Of a stretch of 64,000 nt of DNA, positions 35,521 through 46,086 are shown one piece after another. How positions within the stretch are numbered: position 1 is the first letter of the stretch; every line of letters begins with the position of its first letter. The position numbers and the translations under genes were made by a program. The notes under the pieces were generated by a model that saw only the letters and a list, made by a program, of their open reading frames with translations, ran no database searches and had not been told where the DNA came from. This DNA comes from Oryzicola mucosus (GTDB taxonomy: Bacteria; Pseudomonadota; Alphaproteobacteria; Rhizobiales; Rhizobiaceae), in contig NZ_JACVVX010000003.1 of assembly GCF_014534685.1 (NCBI RefSeq), forward strand, positions 558,001-622,000, written 5' to 3'.

Positions 35521-36714
35521 ATGGCCGCGCATTTGAAACCCACCGGCCAGCCGGCGCGCGACCATCTCGAGTGGCCGTTCTTCGACGAAAGCCACCGGAC
35601 ACTTGCTACGGAACTCGACCGCTTCGTCTTAGATGGCGGACTAGGCGAGATCGATCACAAGGACGCAGATGCGGCGTGCAAAAAGCTTGTCCGAACGCTG
35701 GGCGAGGCCGGCATTCTGCGCCACTGCGTGTCCAACGCGTACGGCGGCGCGGGCGATGAGATCGACAGCCGCTCGCTGTGCCTCATCCGTGAAACGCTGG
35801 CCTATGCGGATGGGCTCGCCGATTTCGCCTTCGCCATGCAGGGGCTGGGGACCGGCGCCATCAGCCTGTCGGGTTCGGAAAGCCTCAAGCAGGCCATTCT
35901 CCCCAAAATCGCTCGCGGCGAGCTCATCTCAGCCTTCGCGCTGACCGAGCCGGAGGCTGGGTCCGATGTCGCCGCGATGAGCACATCGGCGCGCCGCGAC
36001 GGCGACGACTTCGTGCTCGACGGCGAGAAGATTTTCATTTCGAACGGCGGTATAGCGGATGTCTACACTGTCTTTGCCCGCACAGGCGAAGCGCCGGGCA
36101 CGAGGGGCATCTCGGCCTTTGTGGTATTCGCCGATACGCCCGGCTTCAGCATCGCCGAGCGCATCGAAACCATCGCGCCGCATCCTCTGGCACGCATCCG
36201 TTTCGACAACTGCCGCATCCCCGCTGTGCAACTTATGGGCTCGCCTGGCGAAGGCTTCAAGATCGCCATGCGCACGCTCGACATCTTCCGGCCTTCGGTA
36301 GCCGCCGCAGCCCTCGGCTTTGCCCGCCGCGCGCTGGACGAGGTCGTAGTGCATGCGAAATCGCGAAAGATGTTCGGTGCGACTTTGGCCGACCTGCCGA
36401 CGGCGCAAAGCACGCTGGGCGAGATGGCCACCGCGATCGACGCGGCCTCCTTGCTGACCATCCGCACCGCCTGGCGCCGCGACGTGCAGAAGCTGCCGAT
36501 CACGCGAGAAGCCGCCATGGCCAAGATGACGGCGACGGAAAACGCGCAGTGGGTGATCGACCAGGCGCTGCAGATGTTCGGCGGCAGGGGCGTCCGGGTC
36601 GGTGAGATCACCGAACGGCTCTATCGGGAGATCCGCGCGCTGCGCATCTACGAAGGCGCCACCGAAGTGCAGAAACTCATCATCGGCCGTGAGCTGATGA
36701 AAGCGGCGAAGTGA
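35521..36714 (+). CDS. acyl-CoA dehydrogenase family protein
   Basis: FAD enzyme (397 aa) that starts three bases after the hydratase stop. FAD/substrate motif [16 protein letters not shown] near residue 140, [17 protein letters not shown] near 175 and the C-terminal segment [17 protein letters not shown] near 378, where the catalytic Glu of the short-chain family would lie. It should introduce a double bond into a CoA-bound intermediate of the anthranilate route. Confidence 0.93.
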   Translation: MAAHLKPTGQPARDHLEWPFFDESHRTLATELDRFVLDGGLGEIDHKDADAACKKLVRTLGEAGILRHCVSNAYGGAGDEIDSRSLCLIRETLAYADGLADFAFAMQGLGTGAISLSGSESLKQAILPKIARGELISAFALTEPEAGSDVAAMSTSARRDGDDFVLDGEKIFISNGGIADVYTVFARTGEAPGTRGISAFVVFADTPGFSIAERIETIAPHPLARIRFDNCRIPAVQLMGSPGEGFKIAMRTLDIFRPSVAAAALGFARRALDEVVVHAKSRKMFGATLADLPTAQSTLGEMATAIDAASLLTIRTAWRRDVQKLPITREAAMAKMTATENAQWVIDQALQMFGGRGVRVGEITERLYREIRALRIYEGATEVQKLIIGRELMKAAK

Positions 36715-36730
36715 AGAGGTAGACCATCCC

Positions 36731-37126
36731 ATGCATGAAATCCTGCAACCCGAAGGATGGGCCAAGCCGCTCGGTTATGCCAATGGTGTCGCGGCGAGCG
36801 GCAAAACGATCTTCGTCGGCGGGCAGATCGGCTGGAACGCCAGTTGCGAGTTCGAGACCGACGATTTCGTAGCCCAAGTCAGGCAGACCCTGGAGAATGT
36901 CGTCGCGGTCTTGCGCAGCGGCGGCGGCGAACCGCACCACATCACCTCGATGACCTGGTATTTCACCGACAAGAAGGAATACACCCAAAACCTGCGTGGC
37001 ATAGGCAAGGCCTATCGCGACGTCATCGGCCGGCATTTCCCAGCCATGGCTGCGATGCAGGTCGTGGCCCTGGTGGAAGATCGGGCCAAGATCGAAATCC
37101 AGGCAACGGCAGTGATTCCGGAATAG
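36731..37126 (+). CDS. RidA/YjgF-YER057c family protein
   Basis: Small protein (131 aa) of the Rid fold: FVGGQIGWNASCEFETDDF near residue 30, TLENVVAVLRSGGGEPHHI near 56, FPAMAAMQVVALVEDRAKIEI near 102. The Arg that binds the carboxylate of the imine substrate in RidA (FPARS-type motif) is not present; the site reads FPAMAA. It closes the anthranilate operon, where an enamine/imine intermediate is expected, but the missing Arg means it may bind a CoA ester or have another role. Confidence 0.87.
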   Translation: MHEILQPEGWAKPLGYANGVAASGKTIFVGGQIGWNASCEFETDDFVAQVRQTLENVVAVLRSGGGEPHHITSMTWYFTDKKEYTQNLRGIGKAYRDVIGRHFPAMAAMQVVALVEDRAKIEIQATAVIPE

Positions 37127-37152
37127 CCCCTGCGCCAGCACCATGCGGTGGA

Positions 37153-37971
37153 CTATCTCGGCTGCAGATTCGTGACCTCATAGGTCCAGACGCGGAAGCC
37201 TTTCAGGATATGCGGGCCGAAGGAGTTGATGAGCGGTATGTCGGTTGCGTCGCGGCCGCGTGCTACCACGATCCGGCCGATCCTCGGCTTGTTGTTTCGC
37301 GGATCGAAGGTGTGCCATTCGCCGTCCAGGAAAACCTCCATCCAGGCGCTGAAATCCATCGGGTCGACAACCGGAACGCCGATGTCGCCGAGATGGCCGT
37401 TGACGTAACGTGCAGGAATGTTGAGGCAGCGGCACAGTGCGACAGCGAGATGCGCAAAGTCGCGGCAGACGCCGACCTGTTCGTGAAACGCCTCGAAGGC
37501 GGTCCGTGTCGATCGGGCCTGCTGGTAGTCGAAACGGATATGGCCGTTCACGAAATCGCAGATTGCCTGGACGCGCCCCCATCCGGGCGGAGTGGCGCCG
37601 AACATGTCCCAGGCGATCTGGCTTAGACGGTCCGTCTCGCAATAGCGGCTGCCCATCAGATAAACCAGGCAATCGTCCGGAAGATCGGCCACGGGCACTT
37701 CCCGCGCTTCGGGCACGATCCTGTCCAGCATGCCGTCGTCCTCGATCGTGGCGTCGCCCCACAAGGTGAGATCGCCCGCCGGTGCGACGAGCCGGCGGCA
37801 CCTGTTGCCGAACAGGTCGCGATAGGTCGTGGTCGGGACGTCTGGATTGGTGAAGACCGCTTCCGGGACCCGGATATCCGCCGCCCTGTCCTCATGGACA
37901 GACAGCAGGCAAACCAAGGCGGTCGGCTGCTGACAGGTCAGCGTGATCTCGTAACCGTAGCGGATGAACAT
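37153..37971 (-). CDS. transglutaminase-like domain protein
   Basis: Protein of 272 aa; the start at 37971 (MFIRYGYEITLTC) gives the family N terminus. An N-terminal beta domain (1-140) precedes a transglutaminase-like core: catalytic Cys in VGVCRDFAHLAVALCRC near residue 167 and Asp in WHTFDPRNNKPR near 226. The position just before AW, usually His in HAWxEV, is Ser in DFSAWMEV. It could be a protease/amidase of the fold or a non-catalytic member. No functional link to its neighbours. Confidence 0.85.
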   Translation of the reverse strand: MFIRYGYEITLTCQQPTALVCLLSVHEDRAADIRVPEAVFTNPDVPTTTYRDLFGNRCRRLVAPAGDLTLWGDATIEDDGMLDRIVPEAREVPVADLPDDCLVYLMGSRYCETDRLSQIAWDMFGATPPGWGRVQAICDFVNGHIRFDYQQARSTRTAFEAFHEQVGVCRDFAHLAVALCRCLNIPARYVNGHLGDIGVPVVDPMDFSAWMEVFLDGEWHTFDPRNNKPRIGRIVVARGRDATDIPLINSFGPHILKGFRVWTYEVTNLQPR

Positions 37972-38327
37972 CTGAATTGGCTCTCTGGAGAAAATCTGAA
38001 GCTGGAAAAGACTGGTCTTGGACAACAACGCGGCTGGGCACGCTCGGTTCATTTCAATCCCAACAGGGCAGATGCGCCCGGCTCCGGCGCTGTGGGATCG
38101 GGCTTCGAGCTGACTGGATGCGGACCGAGATGGGCACTCTTTCTCTATGCGCCGGACCCATATTTCAAAAAAGGCGCAAAGCCTTCTTTATTTGAGCGCA
38201 AAAATAAAAACGCTCTACCGAGCAGACGGAGTAGTTCGAGCGGAAAAATACTGCTTAAATTATTGGCATTTCGATACTATTTCAGGCTAAAATCTTGCGC
38301 GGTGTAAATCGCACCCGCAATTAGATT
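37972..38327. other. gene-poor AT-rich stretch before groES
   Basis: No convincing gene is seen. The stretch is AT-rich compared with its surroundings. At 38167-38185 the minus strand can form a short GC stem (AAGGC / GCCTT) followed by six Ts, a possible leader attenuator for the transglutaminase-like gene. The right end should hold the groESL promoter just before the CIRCE element. Confidence 0.4.
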
Positions 38328-38354
38328 TTAGCACTCCTATCTATCGAGTGCCAA
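38328..38354 (+). promoter_or_regulatory. CIRCE element (HrcA operator)
   Basis: TTAGCACTC, nine bases, then GAGTGCCAA: the classic heat-shock inverted repeat with a single mismatch in the right arm. It lies 55 bases upstream of the groES start and indicates HrcA repression of this groESL copy. Confidence 0.93.
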
Positions 38355-38409
38355 GGATGCTATGAAGACTATGCAGCCGCCCTATGCGCCGGCAGCAGAA
38401 AGACTTCTT

Positions 38410-38724
38410 ATGAAATTCCGTCCACTTCACGATCGCGTCGTCATTCGACGCGCGGACAGTGATATCAAATCCAAGGGCGGCATCATCATTCCAGATACCG
38501 CCAAGGAAAAGCCGCAGCAGGGCGAAGTCATCGCCGTTGGGCCTGGATCGCGCGATGAAAGCGGAACGCTCGCGCCGCTCGACGTCAGGCCCGGTGACAT
38601 GATCCTGTTCGGCAAATGGTCGGGCACCGAGATCAAGATCGATGGCGAGGATCTCCTGATCATGAAGGAGACCGACATCATGGGTGTCGTCGAAGCGACC
38701 GTGGCAGCCAGCAAAGCCGCCTGA
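38410..38724 (+). CDS. groES: co-chaperonin GroES
   Basis: Co-chaperonin of 104 aa starting [14 protein letters not shown], the usual N terminus. It contains the mobile loop [20 protein letters not shown] (residues 18-37) and the roof loop. Frames open upstream to ATGs at 38362 and 38371 would add 13-16 residues not found in the family. It caps the GroEL cage in the cytoplasm. The CIRCE upstream and groEL downstream form a standard heat-shock operon. Confidence 0.96.
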   Translation: MKFRPLHDRVVIRRADSDIKSKGGIIIPDTAKEKPQQGEVIAVGPGSRDESGTLAPLDVRPGDMILFGKWSGTEIKIDGEDLLIMKETDIMGVVEATVAASKAA

Positions 38725-40395
<1,671 letters not shown>

Positions 40396-40426
40396 TCGCA
40401 AAGCGACTGTTCTCGCAAAGTTTGAA

Positions 40427-40462
40427 GGCCGCGAGCCTCGGCTTGCGGCCTGCCTCTTTTTC
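40427..40462 (+). terminator. rho-independent terminator of groESL
   Basis: A ten-pair stem (GGCCGCGAGC / GCTTGCGGCC with one G-T wobble) around a short loop, then TGCCTCTTTTTCT. It lies 32 bases after the groEL stop. Confidence 0.8.
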
Positions 40463-40487
40463 TCAGCCATCAACAGGAGCGTGACCC

Positions 40488-40649
40488 ATGATTTCCTTCT
40501 CGAAAAAGGCCGATAGCGCGCCGAAGCCGGCTGAGAAAGCCGACGACAACCGTTTCGACAAGATCAAGAAAGAAGCGGCGGACAAGCGCAAGAAGTCGGA
40601 AGCAGACAATAGGACGCGGCCTGCGCCTGAGGCCGCTGATAGCGACTAG
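40488..40649 (+). CDS. small highly charged protein (53 aa)
   Basis: A short open frame starts at an ATG with AGGAG eight bases upstream and ends at TAG 40647. The product begins MISFSKKADSAPKPAEK and is rich in Lys, Asp, Glu and Ala with no hydrophobic segment, so it is probably soluble and largely disordered or helical. It lies after the groEL terminator and converges on pit. Function unknown; the good ribosome site and biased composition support a real gene. Confidence 0.6.
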   Translation: MISFSKKADSAPKPAEKADDNRFDKIKKEAADKRKKSEADNRTRPAPEAADSD

Positions 40650-40666
40650 GCCGGAGTCCCAAACGG

Positions 40667-41671
40667 CTACTGGAAAAACGTGACGAGCCAATAAGAGACA
40701 GCGGAAATCATGCCTGCGACCGGCAAGGTCACGAACCAGGCAATGACGATGTTGCCGGCCAGCCCCCAACGTACCGCCGATGCCCGCCGTGCAGCGCCCA
40801 CGCCGACGATGGCACCGGTTATGGTGTGGGTGGTGGACACCGGAATGCCGAGCCATGTCGCCGCGAAGAGGGTGATTGCGCCGCCGGTTTCGGCGCAAAA
40901 GCCCTGCATCGGATTGAGGCGGGTGATGCGCGATCCCATGGTGTGGACGATGCGCCAGCCGCCCAGCAAAGTGCCGAAAGCCAGCATGAACTGGCACGAC
41001 AGGACCACCCAGAGCGGCACGTAGAAGGTATCGCCGAGATAGCCTTGCGAATAGAGCAGCACCGCGATGATGCCCATCGTCTTCTGCGCATCGTTGCCGC
41101 CATGGCCGAGCGAGTAGGCCGACGCCGAAATGAACTGCATGATCCGGAACACGCGATCAACTGCGAATGGCGTGTATTTCACGAAGGTCCAAGAGACGAT
41201 CAAGACCAGCACCAGCGCGAGCACGAAGCCGGTGAAAGGCGATAGGAAGATCGCCGACGTCGTCTTGAGGACGCCGCTCCACACCACGGCGCTGAGCCCA
41301 ACCTTCGCCAGCCCTGCCCCCAGCAAGCCACCGATCAGCGCATGCGAACTGCTCGACGGGATGCCATAAATCCAGGTGACGACGTTCCAGACAATGGCAC
41401 CGACCAAGGCCGCGAAGATGACCGACGGGTCGACGACATTGGCGTCGATGATGCCGGTTCCGAGCGTTTCGGCGACATGCAGGCCGAAGAACAGAAACGC
41501 AATGAAATTGAAGAAGGCGGCCCAGGCCACCGCATATTGCGGCCGCAGCACCCGGGTCGAAACGATTGTGGCGATGGAGTTCGCCGCGTCGTGAAGTCCG
41601 TTCAGCATATCGAACAGCAGCGCCACGCCGATCAAGGCGATCAGCAGCGGAAAGGCGAGTGTGGCGTCCAT
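40667..41671 (-). CDS. pit: inorganic phosphate transporter, PiT family
   Basis: Low-affinity phosphate (metal-phosphate/proton) symporter of 334 aa with about ten hydrophobic helices. The two inverted PiT signatures are present: MLNGLHDAANSIATIVSTRVL near residue 22 and ISASAYSLGHGGNDAQKTMGI near 182. The DUF47 gene lies one base upstream on the same strand, the usual pairing. Confidence 0.95.
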   Translation of the reverse strand: MDATLAFPLLIALIGVALLFDMLNGLHDAANSIATIVSTRVLRPQYAVAWAAFFNFIAFLFFGLHVAETLGTGIIDANVVDPSVIFAALVGAIVWNVVTWIYGIPSSSSHALIGGLLGAGLAKVGLSAVVWSGVLKTTSAIFLSPFTGFVLALVLVLIVSWTFVKYTPFAVDRVFRIMQFISASAYSLGHGGNDAQKTMGIIAVLLYSQGYLGDTFYVPLWVVLSCQFMLAFGTLLGGWRIVHTMGSRITRLNPMQGFCAETGGAITLFAATWLGIPVSTTHTITGAIVGVGAARRASAVRWGLAGNIVIAWFVTLPVAGMISAVSYWLVTFFQ

Positions 41672-41672
41672 C

Positions 41673-42317
41673 TCAGACGTTCTCGATCAGGATGCCGCTG
41701 ATCTCGTTGGCGACGTCCTCGAAGCGGTCGACCACCTTCTCCAGCTCCGAGTAGATTTCGCTGCCGATGATGTATGCCATCGGGTTGCTGGTGCCGTGCT
41801 TCTTGAACAACTCCTTCAGTCCGTGGTCGTGGAGTTGGTCGGAGCGTTCCTCCACCCGCATCACCTCTTCGGCGATAGCGCTCAGTCGGGCGACGTTCGG
41901 CCCAAGCTTCTGCAAGAGTGGAATAGCCTCCGCCGTCAGCTTCGCCGCCTGCACAATGACCGTGCCCATTTCCCGCATCGGTGGCTCGAAACTGGTCTGC
42001 TCGAACAAGCTGACTGTCTTCACCGTCTTGTGCATCATGTCGATGGCGTCATCCATCGACTGGATCAGGTCCTTGATGTCGCCCCGGTCGAAGGGCGTGA
42101 TGAAGCTGAGGCGCACCGCCTGCAATACCTGGCGCGTGACCTCGTCGGCCTGGTCCTCCAAGGCAATGATCTCACGGCAATGCTGCTCGACACCCTCGCC
42201 GCCCTGCAGCAGCTTTTCCAGAGCTTCCGCACCGCTGACGAGTATCCGAGAATGCTCGGTAAACAGGTCGAAGAACTTGTCTTCCCTCGGAAGCAGATAG
42301 CGAAACCAGCCAAGCAT
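41673..42317 (-). CDS. DUF47 family protein (Pit accessory, PhoU-like)
   Basis: All-helical protein (214 aa) of the DUF47/PhoU-like group: EHSRILVSGAEALEKLLQGG near residue 20, ALEDQADEVTRQVLQA near 50, SMDDAIDMMHKTV near 84 and EEVMRVEERSDQLHDHGLKELF near 150. It precedes pit by one base and probably adjusts transporter activity to phosphate supply. Confidence 0.92.
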   Translation of the reverse strand: MLGWFRYLLPREDKFFDLFTEHSRILVSGAEALEKLLQGGEGVEQHCREIIALEDQADEVTRQVLQAVRLSFITPFDRGDIKDLIQSMDDAIDMMHKTVKTVSLFEQTSFEPPMREMGTVIVQAAKLTAEAIPLLQKLGPNVARLSAIAEEVMRVEERSDQLHDHGLKELFKKHGTSNPMAYIIGSEIYSELEKVVDRFEDVANEISGILIENV

Positions 42318-42590
42318 CCGAACACTCCGCGCAATATGGCCTGCACCGGTCCTTTGCCGGCGTATGGCCCTACATAAACGCGCTTTCGCCGAAATGATCC
42401 AGCAAAAGCGGGATTTTCACAGGTTCCGATTCTCGGCAGCGAGACGGCTTGGTCGGTACAAGCAATCCTTGACTTTCCACTTGCGGAACAAGTCGGTGGC
42501 GGTCGGCTTTCTATATACGAAACGACTTAGCCCAAGCATTGACCCCTATACAGTCGTCAGAGCCCACTCTTGATCTTGGAGACAACCGAA

Positions 42591-42980
42591 ATGCAGCAAT
42601 TTACCGGCGGGTGCCTGTGCGGCAAGGTGCGGCTCGTGGCAACGGGGCAGCCCTACAGGGTGGGGCTTTGTCACTGTCTGGATTGCCGCAAGCATCACGG
42701 GGCATTGTTTTATGCTGCGGCAATCTTCCCAAAAGATGCTGTGACGATTGAAGGCGAAACTCGCGACTATGGCGGAAGGGCCTTTTGTCCCAATTGCGGA
42801 TCGTCGGTCTTCGGCCGGTCGGCGGACGAAATCGAAGTCACTCTGGGAACGCTAGACGAGCCGGACCAGTTCATGCCGACTTATGAAAGCTGGACCATCC
42901 GCCGCGAATCCTGGCTGCCGCCATTTCCGCTTTCGTACCAATACGAGCGCAATCGCGATACTACGGGCCGCCATGAGTGA
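42591..42980 (+). CDS. GFA family protein (glutathione-dependent formaldehyde-activating fold)
   Basis: Zinc protein of 129 aa. Cysteine motifs: GGCLCGKVRL near residue 6, CHCLDCRKHHGALF near 27 and FCPNCGSSVFGRS near 69, together forming two zinc sites. GGAG lies about nine bases before the ATG at 42591. Despite the family name most members do not act on formaldehyde; the role is unknown. It stands alone, convergent with lhgO. Confidence 0.9.
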   Translation: MQQFTGGCLCGKVRLVATGQPYRVGLCHCLDCRKHHGALFYAAAIFPKDAVTIEGETRDYGGRAFCPNCGSSVFGRSADEIEVTLGTLDEPDQFMPTYESWTIRRESWLPPFPLSYQYERNRDTTGRHE

Positions 42981-43012
42981 ACCGCGAGTCGCGCGGCTGG
43001 CAAGTCCACTCT

Positions 43013-44218
43013 CTATTTCCAGTGGAACTGCTTTTCGGCTTGGTCCACCACATGGTTTGCGATTGGAAGAGCGGACGTTGCCGCCGGGGATGGCGCGTTG
43101 CAGACGTGGATGGTTCGTGCGGTCGTGCGGATAATGAAATCATGCTCGATCGAGCCGTCCTTCATGACGGCTTGCGCCCGGATGCCGGGACGATAGGGGT
43201 GAAAATCGTCAACGGTCAGTTCGGGGCAGTATTTTTGGCAAAGCGCGAGATAGCGTTTTTTGCTGAGAGAGTTGGCCATCTCCTGCATGCCGAGCTTTAA
43301 ATGGTTGCGCGCCAACTTGCGAAAGCCGGTATAACCGACGATCTCGATAAGATCCTTCAGATTGACGTCGCCGAAGCGGTAACCTTCGCGCGCAAAAGCA
43401 AGAACGGCGTTTGGGCCAACAGTGACATACCCCCCGATCATCCGGGTCAGGTGGACTCCCAGGAACGGCAGGGCTGGATCGGGCACCGGATAGATGAGGT
43501 GGTTGACGATGTCATTCTTGTCGGGACCCAGGCGAAAATACTCGCCACGGAACGGCACCAGTTGGAAGTCGAGATCGAGATGGCACATCCGCGCCAGCCG
43601 GTCGGCCATCATACCTGCACAGACGATGAGGTGACGGGCGCGGATTGTCCGGTCGCCGGCTTCGACGGTGATGCCGGAAGCATCCTCGCCGATCGCTTTG
43701 ACTTCAAGGCCTTTGAAGATGTCCCCACCATGACACTCGACTTCCTTGCCCATGGTACGCGCGACAAGTCCAAAATCGACAATGCCCGTGGTGGGTGAAA
43801 ACAGCGCTCCAAGGCCCGTGATGCGCGGCTCGCGTCGCTTGAGTTCTTTGGCGTCGAGCCGTTCGAGGTTGAGCCCGTTCTCCTTGCTGCGCTCGTAAAG
43901 CGCGGCCATGCGCGGCAGATCGTCGGGTTCGGTCGCGACGATCATCTTGCCGCATTGGTCGTAAGGGATGGCGTGCTTGTCGCAGAACTGCATGGTGGCA
44001 TCCACACCCGCCCTGCAGAACAGCGACTTCATTGTGCCCGGCTTATAGTAGACGCCGGCATGGATGACGCCGCTGTTGCGTCCCGTCTGGTGCTGCGCCA
44101 GCCGGTCTTCCTTCTCAACGATGGCGATAGAACGCCCCGGGTAACGCTCGCTGATGCGCATGGCGGTCGCCACGCCGACAATCCCGCCACCGATGATGGC
44201 TACGTCGTAGTTGCTCAA
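43013..44218 (-). CDS. lhgO: L-2-hydroxyglutarate dehydrogenase/oxidase
   Basis: FAD-dependent oxidoreductase (401 aa) of the DAO family. Dinucleotide motif IIGGGIVGVATAM at residue 8, the family segment QHQTGRNSGVIHAGVYYKPG near 43 and the C-terminal GIRAQAV motif near 348. It oxidises L-2-hydroxyglutarate to 2-oxoglutarate and feeds electrons to the quinone pool. Single gene with a gene-free 390-base stretch upstream. Confidence 0.93.
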   Translation of the reverse strand: MSNYDVAIIGGGIVGVATAMRISERYPGRSIAIVEKEDRLAQHQTGRNSGVIHAGVYYKPGTMKSLFCRAGVDATMQFCDKHAIPYDQCGKMIVATEPDDLPRMAALYERSKENGLNLERLDAKELKRREPRITGLGALFSPTTGIVDFGLVARTMGKEVECHGGDIFKGLEVKAIGEDASGITVEAGDRTIRARHLIVCAGMMADRLARMCHLDLDFQLVPFRGEYFRLGPDKNDIVNHLIYPVPDPALPFLGVHLTRMIGGYVTVGPNAVLAFAREGYRFGDVNLKDLIEIVGYTGFRKLARNHLKLGMQEMANSLSKKRYLALCQKYCPELTVDDFHPYRPGIRAQAVMKDGSIEHDFIIRTTARTIHVCNAPSPAATSALPIANHVVDQAEKQFHWK

Positions 44219-44610
44219 AAGGTGCCCTCATATTGACCGATCATGTCCTGCACCGTTGACCTCCGACGATCTTTCAACTTCGCCTACAAAGCTGGCGGGT
44301 GACAGTTCCATTTGAATACCGGAGAGGCAATATCGGTCATGTTTCACGAGGATGGAATGGGCGGGTCGTGGGCTTAAAGGTGTTTCCTCATTATCCCTTT
44401 GGAGAGCCGCCTTTTGTGGATGCCTGATCTCAGCGGCGCTAAACACCTGACTCCTGCGGGCGTATCAGCGTTACTTAAAGCGACGGGAATCTCTAAGATA
44501 CCGGCTGTAAAATCGGCGCCCATCTTAATCAGATGAAGCCTCCCGGATCCAGCGCGTGCACGACATGCACCCAACCAGTTCGGTTCCGACAGCCAGACGG
44601 CCCCGCCCCG
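44219..44610. other. gene-free stretch between lhgO and a SyrB-like gene
   Basis: No convincing gene, RNA or repeat is seen. A 38-codon plus-strand frame at 44420-44536 has no good ribosome-binding site. The stretch should contain the lhgO promoter near 44219-44330. Confidence 0.4.
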
Positions 44611-45162
44611 TCAGCGTTCGAACCGCTCCAGCATCTTCTTCAACTGCGCGTTTTGCAGTCGCAGCTTGCTCGCCAACTGCTCCCTGAGAACTTTGATCTC
44701 CGCATCGATCCTCAGATCGTCTGCATTATGGACGACTGAAGCGAGTTCCAAGGCAACCGCGACCGTCTTAGCTTTCTGGCCCCGAACTTTCCGCCCGCGT
44801 TGTTCGCCTTTGGCTTTTTCGAGCTTCGCAGCCTGGTGGTCAATCGAGGCGGCGGCAACGATATCACCCGGTAACGCCGCATCGGAACCGACCACGCGCT
44901 CAGCGCTTTCGCCGTCCACCCTATCGTGAGGGTCACGTCCCACTCCCTGCGGCGGCGCAGGCGCTGCTGAAACCGGATCGGCTGGATCATCACGGGGCGG
45001 CTCGACGCCTGCCGTGCGATCCACCGAGCTCTCGCTGTTCTCCGCACGCGTTTCGCTTACACGAGGCACATCGCGCGTCACATCATCGATCGAGTCGCTG
45101 TCCGGCTTTTGCCCACGTCGCGACGACACCAGTCGAGACAGAAATTTCCATGGAGATGCCAT
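44611..45162 (-). CDS. SyrB-like hypothetical protein
   Basis: Protein of 183 aa starting MASPWKFLSRLVSSRRG. The middle is low-complexity, rich in Asp, Ala, Pro and Glu. The last 35 residues form a coiled-coil-like segment (IKVLREQLASKLRLQNAQLK) that matches the C-terminal pattern of the next gene (LRKLLAEKLRAENADLRKRL). This architecture recalls rhizobial SyrB-type proteins, described as regulators of symbiotic genes in Sinorhizobium; function here is unknown. Confidence 0.65.
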   Translation of the reverse strand: MASPWKFLSRLVSSRRGQKPDSDSIDDVTRDVPRVSETRAENSESSVDRTAGVEPPRDDPADPVSAAPAPPQGVGRDPHDRVDGESAERVVGSDAALPGDIVAAASIDHQAAKLEKAKGEQRGRKVRGQKAKTVAVALELASVVHNADDLRIDAEIKVLREQLASKLRLQNAQLKKMLERFER

Positions 45163-45281
45163 CTATCCGACCTCGCGCTTTATCCCGCATGCAGGTTGCG
45201 AGTTTCGATTGGCAACAGCCGTGATCAAAACATTCATCTCAATAAGCAATGGACATCGGCCGGCGCTTGGCCGCGCTGTTC

Positions 45282-45950
45282 TCAATCCAGTTTGAGACGC
45301 TTGCGCAGATCCGCATTTTCAGCGCGAAGTTTTTCTGCCAGCAGCTTGCGCAATTTCTGGTTTTCCGCCTCCAACTGAAGAAGGTCCGCCATCTCGTCGC
45401 TTGCCACTGTCGGCTCCGCAGCCGCAGTCTGCGCTGCCTTCGGAGCACGCTTCTGATATGCACGTTTGGCACTCGCCGGGGCTTCCACCGCCTTGGCCTT
45501 GCGCCCTCTCTTCTGCTTGCCACCGTCGCCGTTCGAGGCACCTGCCGGCGCCGTCACAGTATTGTCAGAAGCCGGTGCCGCCTCAGCAGCGGCTTTCTTA
45601 GCGCGCGGTTTACGCTGTTTTGGCGCAATTGGCGTTTCAACAGTGGCCGCCGCTTCGGCAGTGCTCATCGTATCAATCTCGTCCGCCATGCCCGTCTCCT
45701 GTGCATCTGATTCAGTTGTCATTGCTGAAGACAGTGTCGATACCGCTCCAGCGTGATCTTTCTGCTGTAAAGATAGTTCGTCGGATTTGCCGACTTGCTC
45801 CTTACCCAACAAAAATAGCGTCGCCTCTTTTTCTACATCGCGCGCAACGGATTTGAGATCGACGTCTCCCCATATCGAGTTGGATTTAAGATCCGGTTTC
45901 CGACGGCCGGATTTATACTCGACGGCAAAACTGCGTTGGACTTTTTTCAA
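45282..45950 (-). CDS. SyrB family protein with N-terminal extension
   Basis: Protein of 222 aa. Residues 88-222 (from MADEIDTMST, position 45689) are a typical SyrB-like chain: Lys/Ala/Pro-rich (KQRKPRAKKAAAEAAP, KQKRGRKAKAVEAP), then SDEMADLLQLEAENQKLR and the terminal KLRAENADLRKRLKLD. Residues 1-87 (MKKVQRSFAVEYKSGRRKPD) also look coding, with a basic FAVEYKSGRRK motif and an acidic region. Either start is possible. The basic chain suggests nucleic-acid binding. A paralogue lies 119 bases downstream. Confidence 0.7.
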   Translation of the reverse strand: MKKVQRSFAVEYKSGRRKPDLKSNSIWGDVDLKSVARDVEKEATLFLLGKEQVGKSDELSLQQKDHAGAVSTLSSAMTTESDAQETGMADEIDTMSTAEAAATVETPIAPKQRKPRAKKAAAEAAPASDNTVTAPAGASNGDGGKQKRGRKAKAVEAPASAKRAYQKRAPKAAQTAAAEPTVASDEMADLLQLEAENQKLRKLLAEKLRAENADLRKRLKLD

Positions 45951-46086
45951 TTCTTAAGCCTTGGGACTCTACGAGATGTTCAGCGACGTGCTGAAACGTT
46001 GAAAATAACGAATACCGCCGCAGTAGTCTAGGGTTTGAGCTCAACGAGTGCAGCTACCGCGATGCAAGGTGGAAGCCAGTGTGCCG

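Noticed and set aside
44420-44536. 38-codon plus-strand frame between lhgO and the SyrB-like gene
   Set aside because: Protein-like in feel, but no ribosome-binding site at a suitable distance and no recognised similarity.
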